DNA of 64,000 nt from Alteromonadaceae bacterium 2753L.S.0a.02 (GCA_007827375.1 VISH01000001.1:1054001-1118000); one strand, 5' to 3'; numbered from the stretch's first letter, positions 42,594 through 51,171 are shown. Notes: generated by a model not told the origin, from the sequence alone. Numbers and translations are program-made.

Positions 42594-43874
42594 ATGCAAG
42601 TGAGCTCCGACAAAACACTTTATACGGGCATAGCTGTCGCTATTCTGGCCTGGCTTGGCGTTACTGCCGTACTTGGATTGCGGGAACACGAAGTACCCCT
42701 TATGGAGAAATACGGCCCAGTTACCATTTATACCGACCGCTGGCCAGATTCCGCAGCCAACTGGCTCAATGAAGCGAACCACGCATTCACTTGCATGTTT
42801 GTTTCTGCAGCCAACCGTAGCTTGTGTGGCTTTAATATTCAGGTCGGTAACGGCGCTCAACGCGGCGCAGACTTCAGAGGCTACAGCTCGTTGCGATTTG
42901 CGGTGGAATATCGCGGCCCCGCAGAGCAATTGCGAATCAGTTACCGCAATGCGACGGAAGAGGACCTCAACGAAAACGATACCAAATTCCATGAGTTTAT
43001 TGCTCCGATTCGCGAAGGCGTTTACCGTTACGAAATTCCTTTGGATAACATGCAAGTCGCAAGCTGGTGGATTTCTTCACGCCAGATTAACGACCCGGAG
43101 TTGCTTCGCCCAGAACGCGACAACCTGGTTCACATTGGTTTTGATATCGAAAACCCCATGCCAGTCGGCCAGCATTTTTTCAAAGTGCTGGAATTTTCCG
43201 CGGTATCGTCGTGGTTTGCTCCTCGCAAAGTCGCGCTGTGGGCCGGGTCTTCAGTGGCTTACGTCCTGGTTATTTTGATGCTGGTGTATTTTTTGCGCCT
43301 TCGAGTAACCTTGAAACAACGCAGCGAAGAAATGTTTGGTTTGCTAAAACGACTCGAAAAAGCCGACACAGAATCCGCGCACTACAAGCGGCTTTCGATG
43401 TATGACCCGCTCACCGGCTTATTAAATCGCCGTGCCGCAGAAGAGTTGGTTGAACAATACGGCGCCCACAATTCACTCTCTGGAACCGCTCTGGTCTTGC
43501 TGGATATTGATCATTTTAAACGTGTTAACGACAGCTATGGCCATGAGGTAGGCGACGAAATATTGCGGAAAATCGGTATTACCCTACGGGTACGCTGTCG
43601 CAGCACAGATGCAGTGGTACGCTGGGGTGGAGAGGAAATTGTGGTAATTTGCCCGAAAACAGATGTCCAGGATGCCGTGCGCCTCGCCGAGAAATTACGA
43701 GAAGAGATTAAACACCTGCAATTTAGCGCCTCACAACTAACGGTTACTGCCAGTTTCGGGGTCGCGGTTATTGCGGAGGATCAATCGTTCGACACGGCAT
43801 TTCGACATGCGGATGAGGCTCTCTACGGTGCCAAGAGCCAGGGGCGAGATCAAGTAAAACAATACAAGGTTTAG
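42594..43874 (+). CDS. Membrane-bound diguanylate cyclase with a periplasmic sensor domain
   Basis: A 426-residue protein: one membrane helix (about residues 10-29), a periplasmic domain of about 180 residues with a beta-sandwich pattern (30-210), a second membrane helix (about 214-234), a short coiled linker, then a GGDEF domain starting DPLTGLLNRRAAEEL. The active site reads GGEEI (345-349), an accepted active variant. An RxxD inhibitory site (Arg 336-Asp 339) lies five residues before it, as in feedback-inhibited cyclases. It should make c-di-GMP in response to a periplasmic signal, perhaps a sugar, judging by the beta-sandwich and the neighbouring carbohydrate-binding genes. That ligand idea is inference. 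Confidence 0.88.
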   Translation: MQVSSDKTLYTGIAVAILAWLGVTAVLGLREHEVPLMEKYGPVTIYTDRWPDSAANWLNEANHAFTCMFVSAANRSLCGFNIQVGNGAQRGADFRGYSSLRFAVEYRGPAEQLRISYRNATEEDLNENDTKFHEFIAPIREGVYRYEIPLDNMQVASWWISSRQINDPELLRPERDNLVHIGFDIENPMPVGQHFFKVLEFSAVSSWFAPRKVALWAGSSVAYVLVILMLVYFLRLRVTLKQRSEEMFGLLKRLEKADTESAHYKRLSMYDPLTGLLNRRAAEELVEQYGAHNSLSGTALVLLDIDHFKRVNDSYGHEVGDEILRKIGITLRVRCRSTDAVVRWGGEEIVVICPKTDVQDAVRLAEKLREEIKHLQFSASQLTVTASFGVAVIAEDQSFDTAFRHADEALYGAKSQGRDQVKQYKV

Positions 43875-43892
43875 AAATAATACGTCTTATTA

Positions 43893-45038
43893 TTAGTCGG
43901 GCGTTACCTTCTGAACAGTGAGCGTATCCACATAATAAGACGCTGTGGGATTGGTCGATTCCAAATAAACGCTGACACGCTCTGCCTGGCTGATGTTGGG
44001 CGACGTAAAAACACCGGCAATTTCCGTCCACCCTGAATCGTTCGCAGTACCTATGCCCAAAGACACAAAGGTAGCCTGGCCCTTGGTTACACGCTTAAGC
44101 GTGAGCTTCATTTCGGCCGGTGAGGTGCCATCCTGAAGCCGGGTAAAAATCGAAACTTTATACTTTTCGTTATCGCGCAGCCCGTTCACTTCCATGAGTG
44201 GCCCCTGCCAACCAGCGGTGCGACCGGTAATCAAAACACTGTGCTCCCCGGTGTGAGCTTGCGCGGAGCTTCGTGTAATAAAACCACCCTGGTGTCTCCA
44301 GGGCACCAGGCCATCTTCGACACTGCCATTAAATACAAAGCCGTCGCTTTTTGATTTTGCCGATTCAAGGGCCGCGGCCTCGAGTTCGGCAGAGAATTCG
44401 GCGTAGGCGACGGTAATGTCATCCAACAAGTAATTGGTAAACGCCGGTTCCACTTCAAGATGCAGAGTACGGATAATGTCGCCGCCGTGCTGAACCGCAA
44501 CAAAATCTCCTTCAACTTTTTGCCAACTACCTGGCTCTACCAAAGATTTGGCAATCACGTAGCGCGTATCGTTGCCATCGACTACCCGTGTGAGCACTAG
44601 GCTGAAATTGGTGGAATCCAGGGTATCCTGCGATTTTACCCAGGCAGACACCGTAAAGGCCTGACCAGGCTCCAAATTGGGCAAAACGATTAACGGGCCC
44701 TGCCAGACTTCAGTGCGTCCTTCAATCATCAACGCGCCGGGCATAATGTTTCCCTGAGAAGACACATAGGTAGGTACAATGGTGCGATACAGCATTCTTC
44801 CCGAGGGGCTATCGAGATTTTGCATGTCCGAAAAATCGAACCTCAGCGGGTCTCGGGGGCCAATGCCCTTATCACCAACAGCGGGCAAACTCGCCTGGGA
44901 ACTGTTTGCCAGGTAGTCGACCTTAATATCGCCGCCATTGCCGCTACCGCAACCCAATATTGCCGCCGGTAACGCCCACACCAGCAGTTGGCGGAAGGTA
45001 TTTGTTGCGTAGCGCGAGGCATAAGAAGAACTAAACAT
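43893..45038 (-). CDS. Lipoprotein with two carbohydrate-binding (CBM4/9/22-like) domains
   Basis: A 381-residue protein with a lipobox AILGC (Cys 30) followed by Gly, predicting the outer membrane. Two homologous beta-sandwich modules follow (about residues 65-215 and 238-380). They share motifs: TEVWQGPLIVLPNLEPGQAFTVSAWVK against TAGWQGPLMEVNGLRDNEKYKVSIFTR, and NYLLDDITV against SYYVDTLTV near each end. These are typical of CBM4_9/CBM22-type domains, which bind xylan or other glycans. No catalytic domain is present, so it should act as a surface glycan-binding protein. It converges with the diguanylate cyclase gene. Confidence 0.82.
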   Translation of the reverse strand: MFSSSYASRYATNTFRQLLVWALPAAILGCGSGNGGDIKVDYLANSSQASLPAVGDKGIGPRDPLRFDFSDMQNLDSPSGRMLYRTIVPTYVSSQGNIMPGALMIEGRTEVWQGPLIVLPNLEPGQAFTVSAWVKSQDTLDSTNFSLVLTRVVDGNDTRYVIAKSLVEPGSWQKVEGDFVAVQHGGDIIRTLHLEVEPAFTNYLLDDITVAYAEFSAELEAAALESAKSKSDGFVFNGSVEDGLVPWRHQGGFITRSSAQAHTGEHSVLITGRTAGWQGPLMEVNGLRDNEKYKVSIFTRLQDGTSPAEMKLTLKRVTKGQATFVSLGIGTANDSGWTEIAGVFTSPNISQAERVSVYLESTNPTASYYVDTLTVQKVTPD

Positions 45039-45159
45039 TAGGGGCGTCGTGGCTGAAAATTATTATTGATACCTCAATAAGCATATCGCATGAAGCGACA
45101 TTTTGCTTCCTGAAAATCCAAGCGCCGGCTGTTTAAAAACGCCGAATTTCGGGAAAACC

Positions 45160-45189
45160 TTAACCCGACAAGCGCGCTTGTCGGGTTAA
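45160..45189 (-). terminator. 30-bp perfect palindrome, probable terminator
   Basis: TTAACCCGACAAGCG (45160-45174) and its exact reverse complement (45175-45189) sit between two leftward genes, 58 bp beyond the stop of the GlyGly-CTERM gene. Read leftward the stem is followed by GGTTTT, a short T-run. A terminator for the 46717-45247 unit is likely. Confidence 0.55.
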
Positions 45190-45246
45190 TGATTATGGTC
45201 CTTCTATCAGAGCTACGCAAAAACTTAACAATGTATGATTACAAAA

Positions 45247-46332
45247 TTAGAAGTATTTGCGTCGCGCTAGGCCTAAAATCGCCAACAGCAAACACAGCGT
45301 TAAACCCGTGGCACCACCGCCGCCCGAAGAATGGTCAGGGTTTGGACTGGGTGCAGGCATACCCGAACTGCTGCTGGAGCTACTGCTGCTGCCTGAAGCG
45401 CTGTTACCAGAACTACTGCCACTTGATGAGGACGAAACAGCGCCAAAGGTTTGTGTGCCCTCCATCACCGCGTAGTCCATAATCAAGTCTTCGCCATCGC
45501 GAAATTCGGTGAGCACTAAAGTAAGGTAATAAGTGCCGGGAGGTGGTGTACTCAGGTTTCGTTCAGAGGAAATTTTATCGTAATAATGGTGGCCTTCCAG
45601 CTGGTTTAGCGTCACCTGCCCCAGAACATAACCGCTAATGGCTCCACCGAAATATGGCGCTGTGGTCGCGTAGAGCTTCAATTTTAAAGTGCCCGAGTAA
45701 CCGCCCGGCCGGTTATTGCTAACTCGTTCAGCTTCGATGGTGACGCGTCCATCTGAATACTGATATCGGCAGGGGCACGCCAGCGCAATATCATTGCCAC
45801 CGGAGGATGAGCCACCCGAACTGCTGCTGCTCGAAGTACTCCCACTCGAAGTGCTGCCGCTGGAGGTACTGCTACTCGACGTACTCCCATTGCCCAAGGT
45901 ATGTGGATTTGCAGTTGCAGGCGCACTGTCTAAGAATGTGCTCAAACCTGGGTATTCATAAACCACCAGAAAAACATAATAATTTCCGAAAGGTGGAACA
46001 TGGTAATTTGTTGTGAAATAGATGTCGGTGTATGCCGCACCCGGCAAAAGGGTGCCATCAATACCGTTAATCGTTCCCAAATCAAATTTGTCGGATAATT
46101 CGTAAACGCTCCCGGCGGGATTATTATCGGGGCTCGCGACCAGTTGTAAATATAAACTGCCCGATTGAATATTACTGGAATAATTTTGCAAGCGGCTGAA
46201 AGTGGTGGTGATCGTAGCGCCGTTAATTTCAAAGCTTCCACTTCCTACAAATCTTACGTCGGTTGCGAAGCAAAAACCCGAACTCAAGATGCAACTCAGT
46301 GCGAGCAAAACGGTTTTAAAATTCCATTTCAT
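45247..46332 (-). CDS. Exported duplicated-domain protein with polyserine linkers and a GlyGly-CTERM tail
   Basis: A 361-residue protein: signal peptide (1-24), a first domain (about 25-148), a Ser/Thr/Gly linker, a second related domain (about 185-300), a second polyserine linker and a C-terminal GGGGATGLTLCLLLAILGLARRKYF. The tail (Gly run, hydrophobic helix, Arg/Lys end) is the GlyGly-CTERM sorting signal processed by rhombosortase. The two domains share the pattern of a long beta hairpin ending in Tyr/Leu-Val-x-x-E (NYYVFLVVYEYPG, TYYLTLVLTEFRDG). The ATG at 46332 has GGAGG in front. Function is unknown; surface glycan binding is guessed from the neighbours. Confidence 0.78.
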   Translation of the reverse strand: MKWNFKTVLLALSCILSSGFCFATDVRFVGSGSFEINGATITTTFSRLQNYSSNIQSGSLYLQLVASPDNNPAGSVYELSDKFDLGTINGIDGTLLPGAAYTDIYFTTNYHVPPFGNYYVFLVVYEYPGLSTFLDSAPATANPHTLGNGSTSSSSTSSGSTSSGSTSSSSSSGGSSSGGNDIALACPCRYQYSDGRVTIEAERVSNNRPGGYSGTLKLKLYATTAPYFGGAISGYVLGQVTLNQLEGHHYYDKISSERNLSTPPPGTYYLTLVLTEFRDGEDLIMDYAVMEGTQTFGAVSSSSSGSSSGNSASGSSSSSSSSSGMPAPSPNPDHSSGGGGATGLTLCLLLAILGLARRKYF

Positions 46333-46717
46333 AACGACCTCCATCGCGCACAACTAACAGGTCGCCACACAAAGGCATTTGCAACCATGGTATTTCATCG
46401 GCCGCAACTAAAAAACTTACCTCGCCCACAACATTGGATTGGCAAGGTACTTCACCCATACTGCCCGGAGGAAATAGCGCGACAAAACCCTGATATGAAA
46501 CCAGTCGAAGGCTTGTAGCACTCTGGTTATCGACCGTAAAATTTTGCCTGGAATATTCCGCATACAACTGAATTTGCAATTCCTTATCAGCAATATTCAG
46601 CTCACTGGTGAAAACTTGATAAGTGTCGGAAAAAAGCTGAGCTGCAAAACTTGCATCGCTCAACGCAATCAGAATTATTACCCGTAAAAATAGCGGGTGC
46701 TTGAATTGGTAACGCAC
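46316..46717 (-). CDS. Small exported protein in the GlyGly-CTERM operon
   Basis: A 133-residue product starting at GTG (GGGAG 8 bp upstream), with a signal peptide (about 1-25, ending SDASFAAQ) and a beta-rich mature part containing two cysteines (GEVPCQSN, MPLCGDL). The 3' end overlaps the start of the next gene by 17 bp, so the two are translationally coupled. The family is not recognised. Being made together with a GlyGly-CTERM protein suggests a shared surface or periplasmic role. Confidence 0.65.
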   Translation of the reverse strand: MRYQFKHPLFLRVIILIALSDASFAAQLFSDTYQVFTSELNIADKELQIQLYAEYSRQNFTVDNQSATSLRLVSYQGFVALFPPGSMGEVPCQSNVVGEVSFLVAADEIPWLQMPLCGDLLVVRDGGRYEMEF

Positions 46718-46854
46718 AACATAGTCTCCCCGTAATCGAAAATAAAATCGCCAATCCTGTTGGCTCAGGGAGTATGTGTGGTTGTAGAGCGCACTATCTC
46801 ACCCAAAGGATTTAGTGCGCATATAAAACTTAAGCAAGAATGATCTGAAATGGC

Positions 46855-47538
46855 TTAGGGGTTCGAGGTGGACTGGGCCTCTGGAGCTGTGGCGCCCTCG
46901 GGCGCGACCCAGCGAATATTATCCAGTCGATAGCGATAGCCGCGCATTTGACTCCAGGGCGGTACCACCACTACCGCAGAAGATACCTGAGTGATATCCA
47001 TACCCTGTTCAATTAAGGGTGCCAGTGGAAGTTTTACTTTTTGCCATTCACCCATTTGCATATCATCGATAAGCGTTTCAGCGCTTTGGCAGGGATAGCC
47101 GCAATCAATTTTTACCACCAGGTGAGGGTAGGGAGCCTCAGCGTCCATGAGTTTTACATCAAATTCTATATAACCCTGGGCGTAGTCACTCATGTCACTA
47201 CGCGCTCCCGCTTCGGCACTGTTCATCACAAAGGCGCCATTCGAGTGGAAATCGTTATAGATAATTTCCAGTACCTTACCGCGCTTGGGTTCATCCACAA
47301 AATCCCAACTGACCAGTTTGCTATTATCGAATTTGGTATAACTGTGTACGCTGTCACTCCCCGGGGCTAATTGCCAGGCACTGATATTTTGCCACTGTGG
47401 GTCGAGGCAATCATCGAATACCCTACCGGGTACTGCTTGATCACATATCGCGATGGGGTCATAACTGCGGGGTAAAATGGCGTTATCGCAACCAATCAAT
47501 GCAATAACCAGAGCCACTAAGGCATACTTTATTTTCAT
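46855..47538 (-). CDS. Lipoprotein with a glycan-binding-like beta-sandwich domain
   Basis: A 227-residue product with lipobox ALIGC (Cys 17) followed by Asp, which by the Lol rule predicts inner-membrane retention. The mature part has the pattern of a galactose-binding-like/ExoP C-terminal domain (VLEIIYNDFHSNGAFVMNSA, YAQGYIEFDVKLMD, GEWQKVKLPLAPLI, YRYRLDNIRWVAP), as seen attached to beta-glucanases and beta-glucosidases. No catalytic domain is present. The ATG at 47538 is used; the frame runs four codons further to a GTG. It lies upstream of the two-gene GlyGly-CTERM unit on the same strand. Confidence 0.78.
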   Translation of the reverse strand: MKIKYALVALVIALIGCDNAILPRSYDPIAICDQAVPGRVFDDCLDPQWQNISAWQLAPGSDSVHSYTKFDNSKLVSWDFVDEPKRGKVLEIIYNDFHSNGAFVMNSAEAGARSDMSDYAQGYIEFDVKLMDAEAPYPHLVVKIDCGYPCQSAETLIDDMQMGEWQKVKLPLAPLIEQGMDITQVSSAVVVVPPWSQMRGYRYRLDNIRWVAPEGATAPEAQSTSNP

Positions 47539-47698
47539 GATTCCTAGCACCTATTAGCTAAGTCCAGCGAACCCGCCAATTATTGTTTTAAAGAGGTTGT
47601 GTGAATCCAGGAAATACCGGTATGGGTGAATTTAACATCCCACCGAAAACTTATTAAATATAGTTCATTTTTGGAAGAATTTCGTTGTTTGCGCGCAT

Positions 47699-49342
47699 TC
47701 AAGTCCGCCATTCGATGCTTCCATCATGATCCGCGCCCTGGTCACTCCGCGTCGCAACGGCCTCGTTTGAGGGTTGTGGCGCTGGGCCGCGCAAGGTTTC
47801 AAAAAATCGCTTATTTTCAGACACCAGCGCTGCGGCATTACGCACGCCGCGACAATAGTAGTCGTAGGCCGACACATCTCTGGCAAGCTGGGAGAATTCC
47901 GGAAATAAATGCCAGGCGGGAGTGGTTAGTGCAAGTAACGCGGGCGCCTGTAATTTTTGAGCGTTGTGCACTCTGTCCATATCGGCGGGGTGGCTGTCCC
48001 AAAAATTGGTCTGCTCCTGATGCATATCTTCAATAATTTTCGCAATTTGGTGTTGTTGATATCCGGCGGCAATAACAGCCACCGCATCAGGTATATTTTC
48101 GAGCAGGATATTATGCTCATAAAACGCCTGGTAGTTCATTTCCTGTACCTCCTGCCAGGCTATAGCCAGCTTACGCAAGTTAACGGTGCCCTCGTAAAAG
48201 GCATCGCTGCCCGTAATACGCGCTTCATAGGAGTCAGCATCAAATTCCATGGCGCGCGACATATTGAGAGTAAGCCGCGAATTTAGGCCATATAACACAA
48301 CAAACAGGCGACGCACGCCCTCAATTAAAAATTCAGCCGCATAAATACACACCAAAAGTATTTCGTATTCGGTTTCACGACGCCACTTCGCCAATTGTCT
48401 GTGTAAACCATCTTGCCCGTAGGCACACATACCCATCCAATGATTAATAGTGTTAATCCAGTAGTTTGCCAGCATGGCATTACGCTGCGAAAAATGACCG
48501 AACTCATGACCAATGATGCCCAAAAGCTGAGATACCGTACTACCTCGTACTAAAGACAAGCCCAACACCAAGCGAAGATCGTTTTTTAACAAGCTGGCAA
48601 ATCCGTGCACGGCACCAGCTGCGGCGTTGGCATCGGGACGCAGCTCAATAAGCTTGGGTTGTGGAACACCAATGGCACGACACATCGAATTAATTAAGCC
48701 ATAAAAGGCCGCATATTTTTTCGGATCCAAGGTAAACGGTTTCGGACGTCTGCCATTGGGCCAAAGTGGGTACAACAAAAATACCAACATAATCGCGCTA
48801 ATAAATGCGGGAAACAAATAGGTGAGCAACCAAAGTATCAGGGTACCTTTGGTATGTATTCGTATTTCCCCAAACCAGGCGAATCGCCATTCGCCAAAAT
48901 ATAAATATATAAAGCCCAACACCAAGGCAATCAAACTGAAGTACAGCAAGGGGGCAATCAGTGATGCAACGGCTACCCACAACAGAGAGGTGCGATATTG
49001 CGTACTAGCTTGTGAACGGGCCAAGCGCTGTTGGAATTTAGAGTCGAGCTCATCATAGAGCGCGATATTATTCGGCTTTTTACGCTCTTTGGGCGCGGCG
49101 GCTTTATTGACAACCAGTTTTATTGCAAGCCCAGCACCACTGAGCTTTTCCCGCCATTGCACCGCCTGAGCAAAAGGCAGTGATTTTTTCAAGGTAAGAG
49201 ATTTGGTAAGTACAGCTTTAATTTGGGGGTCTTTCCACCCGAGGGCCCGCAGATTTACAATAACCTGCGATTGCTGATAGCCAGGTAGTATTTTTGCTTC
49301 ACTGACGACATCGACCTGCTTCCCTGATTTCTTCTCAGCCAT
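47699..49342 (-). CDS. Membrane-bound M48-family metallopeptidase with an extra N-terminal domain
   Basis: A 547-residue protein. Residues 10-80 form a small alpha/beta domain (VVSEAKILPGYQQSQVIVNL, LGWKDPQIKAVL) resembling the ribosomal L7/L12 C-terminal fold. Two long membrane segments follow (about 120-148 and 167-194). The peptidase domain has HEFGH (279-283) as zinc ligands and catalytic Glu, with the third ligand in AMEFDADSYE. M48 enzymes degrade or process membrane and periplasmic proteins. AAGGA precedes the ATG. It lies 127 bp downstream of the retron reverse transcriptase on the same strand, with a weak terminator-like hairpin between; whether it belongs to the retron is open. Confidence 0.87.
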   Translation of the reverse strand: MAEKKSGKQVDVVSEAKILPGYQQSQVIVNLRALGWKDPQIKAVLTKSLTLKKSLPFAQAVQWREKLSGAGLAIKLVVNKAAAPKERKKPNNIALYDELDSKFQQRLARSQASTQYRTSLLWVAVASLIAPLLYFSLIALVLGFIYLYFGEWRFAWFGEIRIHTKGTLILWLLTYLFPAFISAIMLVFLLYPLWPNGRRPKPFTLDPKKYAAFYGLINSMCRAIGVPQPKLIELRPDANAAAGAVHGFASLLKNDLRLVLGLSLVRGSTVSQLLGIIGHEFGHFSQRNAMLANYWINTINHWMGMCAYGQDGLHRQLAKWRRETEYEILLVCIYAAEFLIEGVRRLFVVLYGLNSRLTLNMSRAMEFDADSYEARITGSDAFYEGTVNLRKLAIAWQEVQEMNYQAFYEHNILLENIPDAVAVIAAGYQQHQIAKIIEDMHQEQTNFWDSHPADMDRVHNAQKLQAPALLALTTPAWHLFPEFSQLARDVSAYDYYCRGVRNAAALVSENKRFFETLRGPAPQPSNEAVATRSDQGADHDGSIEWRT

Positions 49343-49391
49343 GTTGTAGTTCCTTTTTACTGCACACTCAGTGTTGATGAAAATAATTGTG

Positions 49392-49428
49392 AAAAAAATA
49401 AACGTCGAGCGATAAATTTAACCCGCTC
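49392..49428 (-). terminator. Weak terminator-like hairpin after the retron RT
   Basis: GAGCG (49407-49411) and CGCTC (49424-49428) pair over 12 nt, and the minus strand then reads into a T-rich run (complement of 49392-49399). The stem is only 5 bp, so termination would be partial. Confidence 0.4.
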
Positions 49429-49469
49429 AATAAATAGCAACATTAATGCCTGGCAATTTACAATTTGAA

Positions 49470-50786
49470 CTATCGCTCTTGAGGCCAGCTTATTTGATCA
49501 AACAGAGCAAAAAGTTTTTCTGCTTTAACGTTCGAAACCCCTGCCACCTGTGCGATACGACCGGCCAAATGACTTTTGTAATCAGCCTTATTAAGGCGAT
49601 TTTGTGACTCCGGGCCGTGCTGCACACAATTGTATAACTCGGCTTGCAGTCGTTTAACGATATTTCTCGGAATTGTGAGCTTTTCATTAACTACCAAGCC
49701 AGCAAGACATTGCCGTTGTCCCGGTTTTTGAACCCGCGTTTTTTGGTGATTTAGACGAAACCCCTCAGCCTGAATGATATCAGACACACTTCGAATTAAG
49801 CGCTTTGGATTGTGATTATCACTATCGCAGGAAAACGCCAAATCGTCGGCGTAGCGAGTGTAGTGGTATCCCATGGTTTTTGCCAAAGCATTCAATCTAA
49901 CATCCAACCAAAAACTCGCTAGATTTGCCAGCATGGGTGATGTGGGCGCGCCTTGCGGCAGGTGCCGAATGTGCAAGTATTTGGAGTGACTACCGGGAGT
50001 ATTGGCAATGATTTGATTTGGTGTACGATGCGTGCACAAGCCCGCCAATAATGAAGCAACATCCACGGGATAACCAGCGACTTGAAACAAGCGGGTTATA
50101 CGTGCAACCGGGATATGTAAAAAGTAATTTTCGAGATCCATCGAAACAATCAGCGACTTGGCAACATGCGGCTCTGCAAAACTCGCACAATTTTTATTTT
50201 TCACAAAACCATGAGCCGCTTCATGCACTGGCATAGGCTGTAATACTTTTTTAAGAATCGTACGCTGCAAGCAGCGTAAGCGCGACTTCGGAATTTCCAA
50301 GAGGCGCAGGCTTGTGTCACTTTTAGTTATAAAACGGTAGTAATAGTGCTGTTGTTTAAAACTACTATTGGGCTTTGCAAAACGTTGTGCAAACCAATAT
50401 AAATCGTTTAATTGCACATCCAAAAAGTCTGCAAGCTGTTCGGCACTTTTAATTACTGGAAGCTGCCATAGGTATTTCGCCGGCGGGTTCTGCTGGCTTT
50501 GTAGAGCGGCGAGAGGCCAGTTTATGACTCGCAAGTCGCGGCCCGCAAAAATCGCCGTAAGCGTGGTACTTTCTTGTAGCGTTGTTCTTAAAAATAGTTC
50601 GGCATGGTGAGGATAGGCGCGAAACAGGTGTTCAGCACTAATTTCCACAGCCAGTGCTCGCGCCTGTTCAGTGCCTATACCCAGGCAATGGGTAATACTG
50701 CGCGTAATACCCGCCGGACTGTGCTCTCCGATAAGTACTGCCCTGGCGAGTTGTCTTATCAGTAATTTTTTATAATGAGCATCCAT
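49470..50786 (-). CDS. Retron reverse transcriptase
   Basis: A 438-residue reverse transcriptase. Residues 1-140 are an N-terminal extension of unknown fold with a WPLAALQ and KYLWQLPVIKSAEQLADFL stretch. The RT core follows with AAHGF (190-194), catalytic Asp 217 in IVSMDLENYF, LPQGAPTSP (276-284) and YADDLAFS (312-319). The retron-specific motifs are degenerate: FAEPH (203-207) where NAxxH is expected and LAG (361-363) before LVVN where VTG is usual. From memory, the layout resembles the extended myxobacterial retron RTs. The enzyme should extend from the branch G of its ncRNA to make msDNA. The ATG at 50786 follows the ncRNA by 15 bp; the frame upstream runs through the ncRNA and is not coding. 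Confidence 0.9.
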   Translation of the reverse strand: MDAHYKKLLIRQLARAVLIGEHSPAGITRSITHCLGIGTEQARALAVEISAEHLFRAYPHHAELFLRTTLQESTTLTAIFAGRDLRVINWPLAALQSQQNPPAKYLWQLPVIKSAEQLADFLDVQLNDLYWFAQRFAKPNSSFKQQHYYYRFITKSDTSLRLLEIPKSRLRCLQRTILKKVLQPMPVHEAAHGFVKNKNCASFAEPHVAKSLIVSMDLENYFLHIPVARITRLFQVAGYPVDVASLLAGLCTHRTPNQIIANTPGSHSKYLHIRHLPQGAPTSPMLANLASFWLDVRLNALAKTMGYHYTRYADDLAFSCDSDNHNPKRLIRSVSDIIQAEGFRLNHQKTRVQKPGQRQCLAGLVVNEKLTIPRNIVKRLQAELYNCVQHGPESQNRLNKADYKSHLAGRIAQVAGVSNVKAEKLFALFDQISWPQER

Positions 50787-50801
50787 GTCGTTTAGAATAA
50801 G

Positions 50802-50959
50802 GGGCTCCAACACCAGCCGCTGGTTCTGTGTGTACTTCCGTGCGCACCGCGCACCGCCGTACACACCCTGATAGGTCTAACTGCATACGATAACCTTGAG
50901 GTAACCTCAAAGCGCCCTGTAAAACAAGTTTTATGGGCTATGTCCTGATGTTGGAGCTC
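50802..50959 (-). ncRNA. Retron msr-msd RNA
   Basis: Read on the minus strand, the 158-nt RNA starts with a1, GAGCTCCAACATCAG (50959-50945). It ends with a2, CTGGTGTTGGAGCCC (50816-50802), which pairs with a1 over 15 positions (13 Watson-Crick, one G-U, one mismatch). After a1 comes TAGC (50940-50937), with the candidate branch G at 50938. Then an msr hairpin 1 (50938-50914; arms AUAAAAC/GUUUUA inside GCCC/GGGC) and msr hairpin 2 (50910-50896; UUGAGG/CCUCAA). The msd hairpin (50866-50828) has outer arms GTGTGTAC/GTACACAC and inner arms GTGCGC/GCGCAC. This order is that of retron ncRNAs. Exact msDNA ends cannot be fixed by eye. Confidence 0.85.
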
Positions 50960-50964
50960 AAGCA

Positions 50965-50992
50965 TTATTAGCCAGAAAACAGCCATTATCAA
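50965..50992 (-). promoter_or_regulatory. Promoter of the retron
   Basis: On the minus strand TTGATA (50992-50987), a 16-bp spacer and TAATAA (50970-50965) precede the ncRNA. The expected start, about 6-7 nt further, coincides with the first base of a1 (50959), which supports both the promoter and the RNA 5' end. Confidence 0.7.
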
Positions 50993-51171
50993 TGGTGCAT
51001 ATAAGCCATGCCTTGTTATTCTGCTTCCGTCCAGACGGTAACCAAGGTATCAATTTAACCTGGCGTTACAGGACCGGATATTTGTGGGTGTCTTAGGCGG
51101 TGTGAACATGTTAAAGTCAGCCCACGTGTTTAGCGAACCTGCTTTTACAACGAAATTTAAGGGAGAAAGTC

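Noticed and set aside
49470..50786. Group II intron or diversity-generating retroelement as source of the RT
   Set aside because: No maturase or endonuclease domain follows the RT, no intron domain V-like structure, no template/variable repeat or accessory protein, and a matching msr-msd RNA lies directly upstream.
50787..50864. 26-codon N-terminal extension of the RT frame
   Set aside because: It runs through the msd and a2 parts of the ncRNA and starts at a GTG inside the msd stem; the ATG at 50786 is the natural start.
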